Assembly: GCF_002355435.1 (NCBI RefSeq)
Contig: NZ_AP017313.1
Location: 2,170,001-2,234,000 of the forward strand
Direction of reading: 5' to 3'
DNA: 64,000 nucleotides
From: Mucilaginibacter gotjawali
Lineage (GTDB): Bacteria; Bacteroidota; Bacteroidia; Sphingobacteriales; Sphingobacteriaceae
The notes beneath the pieces are model-generated. The model worked only from the letters and a program-made list of their open reading frames with translations, searched no databases and had not been told where the DNA came from. Both the position numbers and the translations under genes were made by a program. Of this stretch, positions 25,606 to 34,616 are shown in pieces; position 1 is the first letter of the stretch; every line of letters starts with the position of its first letter.

Positions 25606-27114
25606 TTATAATGTCAAAAAATCAAATTTGAACAATTTTGCGTCAAATTCTTTCATCAAAGCATCGCCGATTCTTATGGTACCGGCCACCATTTCATCAA
25701 GATGGACCTTCCGCGTGCGGTGATTGGTAATCGCCGCACGGATGACATAGTTGCCGTTGAGCAGGGTGTAGGACGGCGCTGCAATACCCGCTTCGTGCAT
25801 CCGCATCAGTAGTTCTTTATTCAAAATGTTTAGTTGTTCGGTATCCAGGCTGCCGGGGTTAAAACGAAAGCATACGATATTCATGGTCACTTCGGCCATT
25901 AACTCCAATTGTGTATGCTGTTTTGCCTGTTCGCCAAGGTAAAACGCCTGGTTAATGTTTTGGGTGATCATTTCGCTGTATTTCTCCAGGCCATGTTCTT
26001 TTAACGACATCCACACCTTCAATGCTTTAAAGCCCCGCGAAAGTTCCATGCCATAGTTGGAGATGGTTTCAGGGCCGCCGGCAAGGCCCCGCTCATGCGC
26101 GGTTAGGTAATTAACAGCGGTAGCGAATGCTGCCCGGTGTGCCGCTGCGTTTTTAAATAAAACACAGCCCACTTCGTATTGCATGTACATCCATTTGTGC
26201 AGGTCGAAGGCCACGCTGTCGGCTTGTTCAATAGCTTTTAGCTGCTGCTGATAGGCCGGAGAGAGTTTGGCCAAAGCGCCGAAAGCGCCATCGATATGGA
26301 ACCAAATGTTTTCTTCACGTGCTATTTGCAGCAGGTCATCCAGCGGGTCGATAGCGCCTGTGTTTACCGTGCCTGCATTCCCGATGATGCAAAAAGGGAT
26401 AAAACCCTTGGCCTTATCTTCGCGGATCTTGCTTTTCAAGGCCTCAATATCAATCTGAAACCGCTTATCTACGGGTATCTTTCTTAACTGATCGCTGCCG
26501 ATGCCAATTACTTCGGCGGCTTTGCCCAGGCAATTATGGGTTTCACTGCTGCAATAAGCGGTGAGCTTGCCATTGGCAGCGTAAACACCCGCGTTTTTAG
26601 CATTGGCGATGATGGTGTTGCGCGCAACGATGAGCCCGGTGATATTGGCGATAGAACCGCCGCTCACTAAAATGCCGCTACCGTCTGCAGGGTAATTCAT
26701 CAATTCCTTACACCAGTCGATTACCTGTTTATCTACATACAATGCGCTTTGATCGCCGATAGTTGCATTGCTGTTCATCACACCGGCCAGCAGATCGGCC
26801 AATGCGCCCATTGGCGTACCGGTACCCTGTACCCATGCAAAAAATTTGGGATGGATATTGCCGGCAGGGTAGGGCAGGATGTTTTGCTTAAATTCCTCAT
26901 AAATGGTAAATATATCCGTTCCGGTTTGCGGCAGCGGTTTCTTAAATTCTTCCTTTACCTGCTGGGGGATCGGCGTCCAGGCGGGGCGGTCGCCTATGTT
27001 TTTAAGGTAACCCACCATATCATCAATGATCTGGTAACCCAGGGTTTTGATGTCGTTCCAGTCGGCCGGGTCTAATCCAATTTCCGGTTTTGTGATTGTT
27101 TTTTCCATGATCAT
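25606..27114 (-). CDS. PLP-dependent group II decarboxylase (aromatic L-amino-acid type)
   Basis: Protein of 502 residues. The PLP lysine is in SVAFDLHKWMYMQYEVG, the cofactor-stacking His in SSETHNCLGKAAEVIGIG, and the PLP Asp region in WFHIDGAFGALAKLSP. N-terminal PYPAGNIHPKFFAWVQGTG is typical of the aromatic-L-amino-acid/glutamate decarboxylase family. Substrate could be tyrosine, tryptophan, DOPA or glutamate; sequence alone does not decide. An alternative start ATG at 27108 gives MEKTITK. It is divergent from a MocR-type regulator, which may control it. Confidence 0.87.
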   Translation of the reverse strand: MIMEKTITKPEIGLDPADWNDIKTLGYQIIDDMVGYLKNIGDRPAWTPIPQQVKEEFKKPLPQTGTDIFTIYEEFKQNILPYPAGNIHPKFFAWVQGTGTPMGALADLLAGVMNSNATIGDQSALYVDKQVIDWCKELMNYPADGSGILVSGGSIANITGLIVARNTIIANAKNAGVYAANGKLTAYCSSETHNCLGKAAEVIGIGSDQLRKIPVDKRFQIDIEALKSKIREDKAKGFIPFCIIGNAGTVNTGAIDPLDDLLQIAREENIWFHIDGAFGALAKLSPAYQQQLKAIEQADSVAFDLHKWMYMQYEVGCVLFKNAAAHRAAFATAVNYLTAHERGLAGGPETISNYGMELSRGFKALKVWMSLKEHGLEKYSEMITQNINQAFYLGEQAKQHTQLELMAEVTMNIVCFRFNPGSLDTEQLNILNKELLMRMHEAGIAAPSYTLLNGNYVIRAAITNHRTRKVHLDEMVAGTIRIGDALMKEFDAKLFKFDFLTL

Positions 27115-27196
27115 TTATATCGATACAAAAATGAAATATAATTTATTAATAAAACAGATTCAGATTTATTATTTTTGCGCATAACAGATGGGGAGA

Positions 27197-27246
27197 AGTC
27201 CGAAACCTGCCTGCCGGCAGGCAGGGTAGGGAAAGTCCGGAAGAAA
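27197..27246. repeat. TCCGGAA/CCTGCC repeat, copy 2
   Basis: AGTCCGAAA, then a perfect 20-bp palindrome CCTGCCTGCCGGCAGGCAGG at 27206-27225, then GGGAAAGTCCGGAAGAA. It lies in the divergent spacer between the decarboxylase and the MocR regulator, where it could influence both promoters. Confidence 0.88.
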
Positions 27247-27351
27247 AAGCGGATTTTTTTTTTCCTGGTTCTTGACTCTTGTCTCTTGGTTCTCGTGACA
27301 AATGTCATCAGAAAGATATTCGCCCAAAACCCGTTTATTGCTATTTAAAAT

Positions 27352-28797
27352 ATGATAGATCATTCAGCCCGAAAAACAATCCACGACGAAGACTTTTTGT
27401 ATATGCAGATTGCGGATCGTTTGGGCAGCCAGATCCGTCAATTGCTGTTGAAGACAGGCGAGAAATTGCCTTCGGTTCGCGCTTTGAGCCAGGAACAGGG
27501 GATAAGCCTGAGCACCGCATATAAAGCCTACGTTCAGCTGGAAATGAACGGGATGATTGAAGCGAGGCCAAAGTCTGGCTATTACGTGCGGTATACGCCG
27601 GCACGGTCGTTTGATCAGCAAAAAAATGAAAAACCGCAGGAAACAAAAAAACGGAGCCTCGACCAAATGATCGCCATGGTTTACAGGCATTTCACCGGTG
27701 ATAGTATCGTGAAATTGTCGCGAGCTTCGCCTGGCCTATCACTATTGCCACAGGCCAAATTGAATAAATCGATGATGGAAGCGATCAGGCTAAGCCCGAG
27801 CGGTTGCATCAATTATGAAGAGATCCAGGGAAACGAAAACCTGCGGAAGCATATTGCCCGTCACGCTTTTAGCTGGGGTGGCAATATATTGCCGGAGGAT
27901 GTGGTTACCACGCAGGGATGTATGGAGGCGCTTGTGTTTTGTTTGCGGGCGGTAACCAAACCCGGCGATGTGGTTGCCATCGAAAGCCCTGCTTACTTTG
28001 GGATCTTTACCATTGTGCAAAGCCTGGGGCTAAAAATACTTGAAGTGCCTTCTGATCCGAATGAGGGCATCGATCTTGATTTTCTAAAAAAGGCGATTAC
28101 CGAACATCAGATAAAAGCCTGCCTGTTTGTGCCAACCTTCAGTAACCCATTGGGTTATTGCATGACCAACGACAAAAAAAGGGAACTGGTTGAACTTTTG
28201 GCCGAAAATGAAGTGCCTTTAATAGAGGATGATATTTATGGCGAAATGTATTTTGAGAAAACCCGGCCGCGCACCTGCAAAAGTTATGATCAGCATGGCC
28301 TGGTAATGCTGTGTTCATCGGTATCCAAAACGTTGGCGCCGGGTTACCGGGTAGGCTGGTGTATGCCAGGTAAATTTAAGGCAGCCGTGATCAATCTGAA
28401 ATTGATGCAAACGCTGTCGTCGGCAACCCCAACGCAGGCCGCTATCGGCAATTTTTTTGAGACCGGCCGGTACGACCTCCACATGCGAAACCTGCGCAAA
28501 AAGCTGCATTCGCAATGTTTGCGGTATACGCAGGCTATTGCAGAATATTTCCCGGAGGATATTAAGATCAGCAGGCCCCGGGGCGGTTATGTTTTGTGGA
28601 TTGAATTAAATAAAAGAGTTGATGCCTTTGAATTGTATGAGCGGGCCCTGAATCATCATATCAGCATTTCGCCCGGGCAGATCTTTAGCACCGACAGCCG
28701 TTTTACCCATTTTATAAGGATAAGTTTCGGAATTCCCTATGATGACGAAATTGAAAAAAGCCTTAAAACGCTGGGGGAGTTGATCCATAAATTTTGA
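27352..28797 (+). CDS. MocR/GntR-type PLP-dependent transcription regulator
   Basis: Protein of 481 residues. An N-terminal GntR winged helix (FLYMQIADRLGSQIRQLLLKTGEKLPSVRAL, then SLSTAYKAYVQLEMNGMIEARPKSGYYV) is fused to an aminotransferase fold-I domain with TTQGCMEALVFCLRAVTKPGD, FSNPLGY, EDDIYGEMYF and the PLP lysine in SSVSKTLAPGYRVGW. MocR regulators usually act next to PLP or amino-acid genes, so the divergent decarboxylase is the likeliest target. Confidence 0.92.
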   Translation: MIDHSARKTIHDEDFLYMQIADRLGSQIRQLLLKTGEKLPSVRALSQEQGISLSTAYKAYVQLEMNGMIEARPKSGYYVRYTPARSFDQQKNEKPQETKKRSLDQMIAMVYRHFTGDSIVKLSRASPGLSLLPQAKLNKSMMEAIRLSPSGCINYEEIQGNENLRKHIARHAFSWGGNILPEDVVTTQGCMEALVFCLRAVTKPGDVVAIESPAYFGIFTIVQSLGLKILEVPSDPNEGIDLDFLKKAITEHQIKACLFVPTFSNPLGYCMTNDKKRELVELLAENEVPLIEDDIYGEMYFEKTRPRTCKSYDQHGLVMLCSSVSKTLAPGYRVGWCMPGKFKAAVINLKLMQTLSSATPTQAAIGNFFETGRYDLHMRNLRKKLHSQCLRYTQAIAEYFPEDIKISRPRGGYVLWIELNKRVDAFELYERALNHHISISPGQIFSTDSRFTHFIRISFGIPYDDEIEKSLKTLGELIHKF

Positions 28798-28860
28798 AAA
28801 ATATCCCTTAGTCGTCAAAAAGATCAACAATTTCCCTCTATTTTCGTTAAATACCGTACT

Positions 28861-29328
28861 ATGATCTATTCTTCATTAACACAACGCTTAAAAGATCAGC
28901 ATAAAACAATTGCATCGCTTATTATTAATTTAAATAACCGGCAGCTAAACCAGCACTTCAGAAAAGGAAAATGGACCATTCATGAAAACATAGCCCACCT
29001 GGCAAAATATCAACCTGTTTTTCTGGACAGGGTCCGCAAAATATTAACTATGGACGAGCCGGAGTTTGAGGCTTACCGTGCCGAGGACGATGACGGTTTC
29101 GAGATCTACTGCGCTTTTACCACCTACGAATTATTAAAAAAAATTACGGCTGACAGGGAAGTGATTTACCAGCTGATCAATCACACCCCACCTGATAAAC
29201 TTGAACGCATAGGTGTACATGCCAAATACGGGAGACTAACCATCATAGAGTGGACAGAATTTTTCCTGCTGCACGAAGCGCATCACCTGCTCACTATTTT
29301 TCAATTAGCGCATGGAGGAGTTAGTTGA
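28861..29328 (+). CDS. DinB-family protein, cytoplasmic
   Basis: Protein of 155 residues without a signal peptide. GKWTIHENIAHLAKYQPVFLDRV and FFLLHEAHHLLTIFQL are the two conserved histidine regions of the DinB/YfiT-like four-helix fold, giving a three-His metal site. Possible thiol-dependent transferase; function not known. It starts 63 bp after the MocR gene and is unrelated in length and location to the exported homologue at 7536. Confidence 0.85.
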   Translation: MIYSSLTQRLKDQHKTIASLIINLNNRQLNQHFRKGKWTIHENIAHLAKYQPVFLDRVRKILTMDEPEFEAYRAEDDDGFEIYCAFTTYELLKKITADREVIYQLINHTPPDKLERIGVHAKYGRLTIIEWTEFFLLHEAHHLLTIFQLAHGGVS

Positions 29329-29437
29329 TTGGGTTGATTAAGTGAGTGGTTGATTAAGTTATCGCCGGGAAAGCTGAAATTCGTGAAAAAGCCCAAAACT
29401 TAACCAACTCAATCCAACTAATCAACTTAATCAACCG
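29327..29437. repeat. GTTGATT-word inverted repeat before ABC exporter
   Basis: Left arm (about 29327-29359) contains TTGATTGGGTTGATTAAG and GGTTGATTAAG. Right arm (about 29399-29437) contains AACCAACTCAATCCAAC and TAATCAACTTAATCAACC. About 40 bp lie between. Same word as at 3351-3430. The remaining ~170 bp before the exporter gene show no further structure I can name. Confidence 0.8.
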
Positions 29438-29608
29438 AAATAAATATCTTCAATCCAAAATCGTCCCTGTTATTAAAGTGTGCAGCTATGTGGTTAACGG
29501 GATTTCTTGTGTTTTCTTGTGTCGAAAAAAATATTCCGGGTTATCATATAAATCCACCGGATCTGCTGTTATTTTTACGGGCGATTATTGTTTAATCAAC
29601 AAAAACCA

Positions 29609-31357
29609 ATGAAGAAGCCTGATATTAAACCAAAACAGCCGGGTATTTTTAGCCTTTTAAAACCATACAGGGGCTTGCTTTCGCTGCTGATTGCGTTTGC
29701 GCTGTTTAGTAACAGTATAAGTTTGTGGCTGCCAAAGATCATCCAGCATGGTATCGATGATTATGTGCAAAGCATTATCAGCCATACCAAATTCAATGTT
29801 AATCCTACCCTTGTTACGTTTACAGGGGCGGTTTTGCTTATTTTTATATTTGGGTACTTACAAACCATCGTGCAAACCTATACTTCAGAAAGGGTGGCAC
29901 GCGATTTACGGAGCCGGCTTTCAGATAAAATTTCGAGGCAAAGCAATGCTTTTATTGATAGTGTAAACCCTTCAACACTGCTCACCAACCTTACTTCTGA
30001 TGTTGATTCCATCAAGATGTTTGTTTCCCAGGCATTGGTGAATATCATCTCTTCGGTTTTTACCCTCATCGGCGGAAGTATTTTACTATTGACAATCAAC
30101 TGGAAACTGGGCCTTTGCGTCATCGCCATTATCCCCATCATTGGCGGAACATTTGCCTATGTATTAAAAAGGGTAAGGGCGCTTTTCCGCAAAAGCCGCG
30201 AGGTGATCGACTGGCTAAATAAAGTCATCAACGAAAGTATCCTGGGTTCAGCGCTTATCCGGGTCATCAATTCACAGCAACTGGAGTTTGATAAATTTTT
30301 GAAAGCAAATACGCAGGCGAGAGATATTGGTTTGGGTATTTTAAGGCTTTTTGCCGGACTGATCCCTATCATCACATTTACCGCCAATATTGCTACCCTG
30401 ACTATACTGGCCGTGGGCGGGCACTTTATCATCAATAATACCATGAGCCTGGGCGATTTTGCCGCCTTTAACAGTTACCTGTCGCAGCTCATCTTTCCCA
30501 TATTTGTGATCGGTTTTATGAGCAACATCATCGCGCAGGCAACAGCATCCTTCACACGCATCAACCAGGTATTACAGGCAACGGATACTTCGGAAACCGG
30601 CACCCTGGTTGAAACACTTAAAGGCGGGATCGGGCTAAAAGAAGTGTCGGTTATTTACGGGCAAAAACCTGCCTTAAAGGCGATATCGTTTACTGTAAAG
30701 CCTGGTGAAAAAATTGCCGTTATTGGCCCCACGGCCGCAGGCAAATCGCAGTTGCTTTATTTGCTGACAGCGCTGATCAAGCCAACGTCAGGAGAAATAT
30801 TGTTCGACGGGCGGAATATTGATGTTTATGACAGCGAATCGTTTCACAGCCAGGTAGGTTTTGTTTTCCAGGATAGCATTATTTTTAACATGAGCATCAG
30901 GGAAAATATCGCTTTTAGCGATACCGTTACAGATGAATCATTACAAAAGGCGATTGATACAGCCGAGCTTGGCGATTTTATCAACTCGCTGCCCGGTAAA
31001 CTCAGCACCATTGTTTCTGAGCGCGGCTCGAGCCTCTCAGGGGGGCAAAAGCAGCGCATTATGCTGGCACGTGCGCTGGCTATTGAACCCCGGGTTTTAT
31101 TGCTGGATGATTTTACCGCCCGCGTAGATACCAGTACGGAGAACAAGATATTGGCGAACATGCAAAAAAACTACCCGGGTTTAACACTAATTTCCGTGAC
31201 CCAAAAGATTGCCTCGGTAGAACATTACGACCGGATCATTTTATTAATGCAGGGCGAGATTGTGGCAACCGGCAAACATGATGAGCTGATGCAGGCCAGC
31301 CCCGAATATGTGCAAATCTTTAATTCTCAACAAAGTACCAGCAACTATGAAGTATAA
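29609..31357 (+). CDS. ABC exporter half-transporter with degenerate ATP site
   Basis: Protein of 582 residues from ATG 29609 (MKKPDIKPKQPGIFSLLKPY), preferred over an upstream TTG. Six-helix ABC exporter domain (about 25-310) and nucleotide-binding domain. Walker A is GPTAAGKS (about 372), the signature LSGGQKQR is intact (about 476), but Walker B ends LLLDDFTARVD, with Asp replacing the catalytic Glu, and the switch position reads SVTQKI, with Gln instead of His. This is the degenerate partner of a heterodimer, as in TM287/TM288. Overlaps the next gene by 11 bp. Confidence 0.93.
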   Translation: MKKPDIKPKQPGIFSLLKPYRGLLSLLIAFALFSNSISLWLPKIIQHGIDDYVQSIISHTKFNVNPTLVTFTGAVLLIFIFGYLQTIVQTYTSERVARDLRSRLSDKISRQSNAFIDSVNPSTLLTNLTSDVDSIKMFVSQALVNIISSVFTLIGGSILLLTINWKLGLCVIAIIPIIGGTFAYVLKRVRALFRKSREVIDWLNKVINESILGSALIRVINSQQLEFDKFLKANTQARDIGLGILRLFAGLIPIITFTANIATLTILAVGGHFIINNTMSLGDFAAFNSYLSQLIFPIFVIGFMSNIIAQATASFTRINQVLQATDTSETGTLVETLKGGIGLKEVSVIYGQKPALKAISFTVKPGEKIAVIGPTAAGKSQLLYLLTALIKPTSGEILFDGRNIDVYDSESFHSQVGFVFQDSIIFNMSIRENIAFSDTVTDESLQKAIDTAELGDFINSLPGKLSTIVSERGSSLSGGQKQRIMLARALAIEPRVLLLDDFTARVDTSTENKILANMQKNYPGLTLISVTQKIASVEHYDRIILLMQGEIVATGKHDELMQASPEYVQIFNSQQSTSNYEV

Positions 31358-33113
31358 TTTAAACGAGCTGCAGGCAAACGCGCCCAAATCGTCTACTTGG
31401 TCGTCATTGGGTAAGTTGTTGCAATTGATCTCGCACGAGCGCAAAAACCTATGGATGGCACTGATAGCGATATTAGTGAATTCAGGATTGAATCTTTACG
31501 CATGGTACCTCATTGGCAAAACAATCGATAAATACATCTTTACGGCGCACAAAGATTACCATGGTGTGCTGGTAAGTTGCGGTATTTTACTTGCCATGTA
31601 TGCGGTAGCATTTTTTTCGAGTTACTTTCAAACCATCCTGATGGGCGGCGTAGGGCAAAGGATGCTTTTTACCCTGCGGAATGCTATATTTAATAAACTG
31701 CAAATACTGCCGGTTGGTTTTTTCAACCAGAATAAGGCCGGCGACCTGATCTCGCGCATTAATAATGACACTGACAAGCTGAACCAGTTTTTTTCACAAT
31801 CACTGATGCAGTTTATCGGCAGCATTGTTACGATGCTTGGTGCCGGGATATTTTTATTGTCGGTAAAATTAACGCTGGGCGCGGCAACTTTGGTACCCGC
31901 TGCAGTGATCCTGGCCTTTACCATGCTTACATCGCCATGGGTAAAACGGAAAAATGCTAAAAACCTGAAAAGCGTCGGCGGCCTCAGCGCCGAAATACAG
32001 GAGAGCCTGAACAATTTTAAAGTGATCATCGCCTTTAACCGTCGCGACTATTTTCGCAAGCGCTTTGCCGAAGCTAATAACGACAATTATCAAACTGCTA
32101 TAGGCGCGGGTATCGCCAACAATAGCTTCGTGCCTGTATATGGCCTGTTTTCAAGCATGGCGCAGCTGGTGGTATTTGCTTATGGAATCTATCTTATATC
32201 CATAAAACAATTCGAGGCTGGTTTACTTATCAGCTATTTTTCATATGCCAACCAGTTTTACAACCCTTTACGGCAACTGGCTGCACTTTGGACAAGCTTT
32301 CAAACTGCCATGGCTGCCTGGGACAGGATCTCACATATCCTGGCGCTCGAAACTGACCTGGTTACCGTAAAAAGCGGCGTAACTGAACCGTCGTCATCTT
32401 TGCTTGAATTCAGGAATGTGCATTTCAGTTATGATGAAAGCAGGGAGATTTTGCACAATATCAGCTTTAAGCTGGAGAAAGGCAAAACCTATGCGCTTGT
32501 TGGCCCAACGGGGGGCGGCAAAACAACCACCGCTTCTTTAATAGCCCGGTTGTACGACACCAACAAGGGAACTGTACTGCTTGATGGCAAAGACATTCGC
32601 AGCTATGAGCCGTTGGAGAGAACCCAAAAGATAGGCTTTATTTTACAGGAACCGTTTTTGTTTACCGGCACCGTTAGGGAAAATATTCTTTATGGAAACG
32701 AACTTTACGTAAACCATACCAGCGAACAACTGGAACAGGTGATACTGGATGCCAACCTGGGGAGCTTACTGGCTATTTTTGAACAGGGGCTGGATACGAA
32801 GGTCCTTTCGAATAGTGATGGCATTAGCCTCGGACAAAAACAACTGATCGCCTTTATGCGGGCTGTGTTACGTAACCCGGAGTTGCTCATCCTGGATGAA
32901 GCGACGGCGAATATTGATACCATTACCGAAAAATTACTGAGCGATATTTTAAATAACCTGCCGGCAACCACTACAAGAGTAATTATTGCGCACCGGCTGA
33001 ATACCATTGAAAACGCTGACGAAATATACTTCGTTAACTCCGGCGAAGTGATCCTCGCCGGCTCGTTTGACCATGCAATGGAGATGCTGTTGCACGGGAA
33101 GAGGGTGAGTTAA
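31347..33113 (+). CDS. ABC exporter half-transporter with catalytic Walker B
   Basis: Protein of 588 residues from ATG 31347 (MKYNLNELQANAPK), overlapping the partner gene. Six-helix domain, then Walker A GPTGGGKTTTAS (about 386), Walker B LLILDEATANID with the catalytic Glu, and switch His in IIAHRLNTI. Its signature reads ISLGQKQ instead of LSGGQ. It therefore supplies the catalytic residues while the partner supplies the intact signature. Such heterodimers export drugs, lipids or peptides; the substrate is not evident. Confidence 0.93.
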   Translation: MKYNLNELQANAPKSSTWSSLGKLLQLISHERKNLWMALIAILVNSGLNLYAWYLIGKTIDKYIFTAHKDYHGVLVSCGILLAMYAVAFFSSYFQTILMGGVGQRMLFTLRNAIFNKLQILPVGFFNQNKAGDLISRINNDTDKLNQFFSQSLMQFIGSIVTMLGAGIFLLSVKLTLGAATLVPAAVILAFTMLTSPWVKRKNAKNLKSVGGLSAEIQESLNNFKVIIAFNRRDYFRKRFAEANNDNYQTAIGAGIANNSFVPVYGLFSSMAQLVVFAYGIYLISIKQFEAGLLISYFSYANQFYNPLRQLAALWTSFQTAMAAWDRISHILALETDLVTVKSGVTEPSSSLLEFRNVHFSYDESREILHNISFKLEKGKTYALVGPTGGGKTTTASLIARLYDTNKGTVLLDGKDIRSYEPLERTQKIGFILQEPFLFTGTVRENILYGNELYVNHTSEQLEQVILDANLGSLLAIFEQGLDTKVLSNSDGISLGQKQLIAFMRAVLRNPELLILDEATANIDTITEKLLSDILNNLPATTTRVIIAHRLNTIENADEIYFVNSGEVILAGSFDHAMEMLLHGKRVS

Positions 33114-33441
33114 TTGGGTTGACCCGATAGCTATCGGGTAGGTTGGATTGAGTTGAATAAGTTTTAATTTTCAACTCAATCAACCACTCACGTAGTCCAG
33201 GGAAATCGCGTTTAAAAACTCGTCTCCTAATTGTGGCTAAAGCCGTTGTCTTTTTGTTGTTTTCTACCGTTCCTTAAAAGGAACGACAATGAATTTTAGA
33301 AGCACAGTCTTTCATTCATTGCCGTTGGCTTCAGCCAACGGGTAAATTAAAGCAATAAAGATGGCTTTAGCCTCAATTATAAATATGCCTGGTTTTTTGA
33401 ACGCGATTTCCCTACTCACTTAGTCAACTTAGTCAACCAAT
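33113..33441. repeat. Composite nested inverted-repeat element
   Basis: Outer arms use GTTGATT/AATCAAC words (about 33113-33190 and 33411-33441). Inside these is a perfect 14-bp pair AGGGAAATCGCGTT (33199-33212) / AACGCGATTTCCCT (33400-33413). Inside that are GGCTAAAGCC (33235) and GGCTTTAGCC (33363), the hairpin CGTTCCTT-AA-AAGGAACG (33268-33285) and CCGTTGGCT-TC-AGCCAACGG (33322-33341). A CCCGATAGCTATCGGG palindrome lies at 33123-33138. No protein is encoded. Its outer modules match those of the element at 42517-42835. Confidence 0.85.
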
Positions 33442-33484
33442 TTCATTTTTTTTTTTTACACTTGTAAATTACTACAAACCTATT

Positions 33485-34189
33485 ATGCAGAGATATACAG
33501 GTCAAAAAAGAATATTAGTCGCTACAGATTGTATCATATTTGGTTTTGACGGATGGAACTTAAAATTATTGCTGGTTCAACGCAACATTGAGCCTGAAAA
33601 AAACAAATGGAGCCTGATGGGCGGTTTCATACAACCTTCAGAAAGCCCGGAAGATGCCGCTAACCGTATCCTGGAACTGCGCACAGGCCTCAAAAATGTT
33701 TACATGGAGCAATTCCAGGTATTTGGTAAACCCGACCGCGACCCTGTTGAACGCACATTGTCAATCGCCTATTTTGCGCTGATCGATATCCATCAGTATG
33801 AAGAGCAGATCAACGATGAGTATCACGCTGAGTGGTTCCTGCTGAGCGAAATGCCCGAGCTGATATTCGACCATAACGAAATGGTTAAGCTGGCCCAGCG
33901 ACAGTTACGCTATAAAGCCGCATTGCACCCGATATTATTCCAGCTGCTGCCCGAGAAATTTACCATACCACAACTCCAGGCCCTTTATGAAGGGGTATAT
34001 AACACCACTTTTGACGACCGGAATTTCAGCCGTAAGCTGTTATCTACCGGTTTGCTGATCAAATTGCCCGAGAAGGATAAATTCTCATCAAAAAAAGGCG
34101 CGTTTTATTATAAGCTGGATCAATCACATTATGCTGAGAATTTTACGAGGTTTTTAAACCTGGTGCCAAACCCGGACAAGTTTTTTTAG
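33485..34189 (+). CDS. Nudix-related transcription regulator (NrtR/AraR-like)
   Basis: Protein of 234 residues. The N-terminal Nudix fold has LLLVQRNIEPEKNKWSLMGG and a Nudix box at about 45-67 reading GFIQPSESPEDAANRILELRTGL. The conserved R-E-x-x-E-E positions are R-I-L-E-L-R, so all catalytic glutamates are lost and hydrolysis is unlikely. The C-terminal ~80 residues (FTIPQLQALYEGVYNTTFDD and NFSRKLLSTGLLIKL) form the winged helix seen in NrtR/AraR regulators. It probably senses a nucleotide-sugar-like or ADP-ribose-like ligand. No sugar operon adjoins, so its regulon is unknown. Confidence 0.88.
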   Translation: MQRYTGQKRILVATDCIIFGFDGWNLKLLLVQRNIEPEKNKWSLMGGFIQPSESPEDAANRILELRTGLKNVYMEQFQVFGKPDRDPVERTLSIAYFALIDIHQYEEQINDEYHAEWFLLSEMPELIFDHNEMVKLAQRQLRYKAALHPILFQLLPEKFTIPQLQALYEGVYNTTFDDRNFSRKLLSTGLLIKLPEKDKFSSKKGAFYYKLDQSHYAENFTRFLNLVPNPDKFF

Positions 34190-34616
34190 ATAATAGGAAA
34201 ACATCCGCTGTAAGTTTAGGGGCGTGTTTATTTATAGTTTGTTAAGCCCCGGGCTAAGGTAACTACCCTCGGGACGAACGGGTTTTCTCCCTCTCGTATA
34301 CTATTTATGTTTACTGCCAGGAAATGAATGTCTGTTTTAAAGCTATAAAAAGGTTAGGATAATTTTAAACGACATCCGGGTTTTTTAAAACATTCTCCAG
34401 CGCTATGATTTCCAAATTTTAGTTAACTTTTTTGTTGGGTATTTCGTATAAGCGCCTGTCTTGTTTTGCGGGCTTTTTAATCGTTTATTTTTTTATGAGG
34501 ATAAAATAGTTCCGCAAATAATGCTTTAAAAAAATGACGTATTTTGGGCGTTTTTAAAAGAGATGCGCGCTTAACAGTTTTAAGCCATTTAAATGATTGA
34601 TGAAGTGTCCAAACGA
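34190..34616. other. Intergenic region before T9SS substrate gene
   Basis: About 430 bp with no supported gene. There is a run near 34240-34300 with CCCCGGGCTAAGG and CCCTCGGGACGAACGGG, then AT-rich sequence that presumably holds the promoter of the gene at 34617. Nothing else was recognised. Confidence 0.5.

Noticed and set aside
29588..29608. TTG start of the first ABC half-transporter at 29588
   Set aside because: ATG 29609 is a better start and the extra residues add no conserved sequence.
34240..34300. Partial tRNA-like GC-rich stretch
   Set aside because: No cloverleaf, no T-loop consensus GGTTCGANTCC and no CCA-compatible acceptor stem found.
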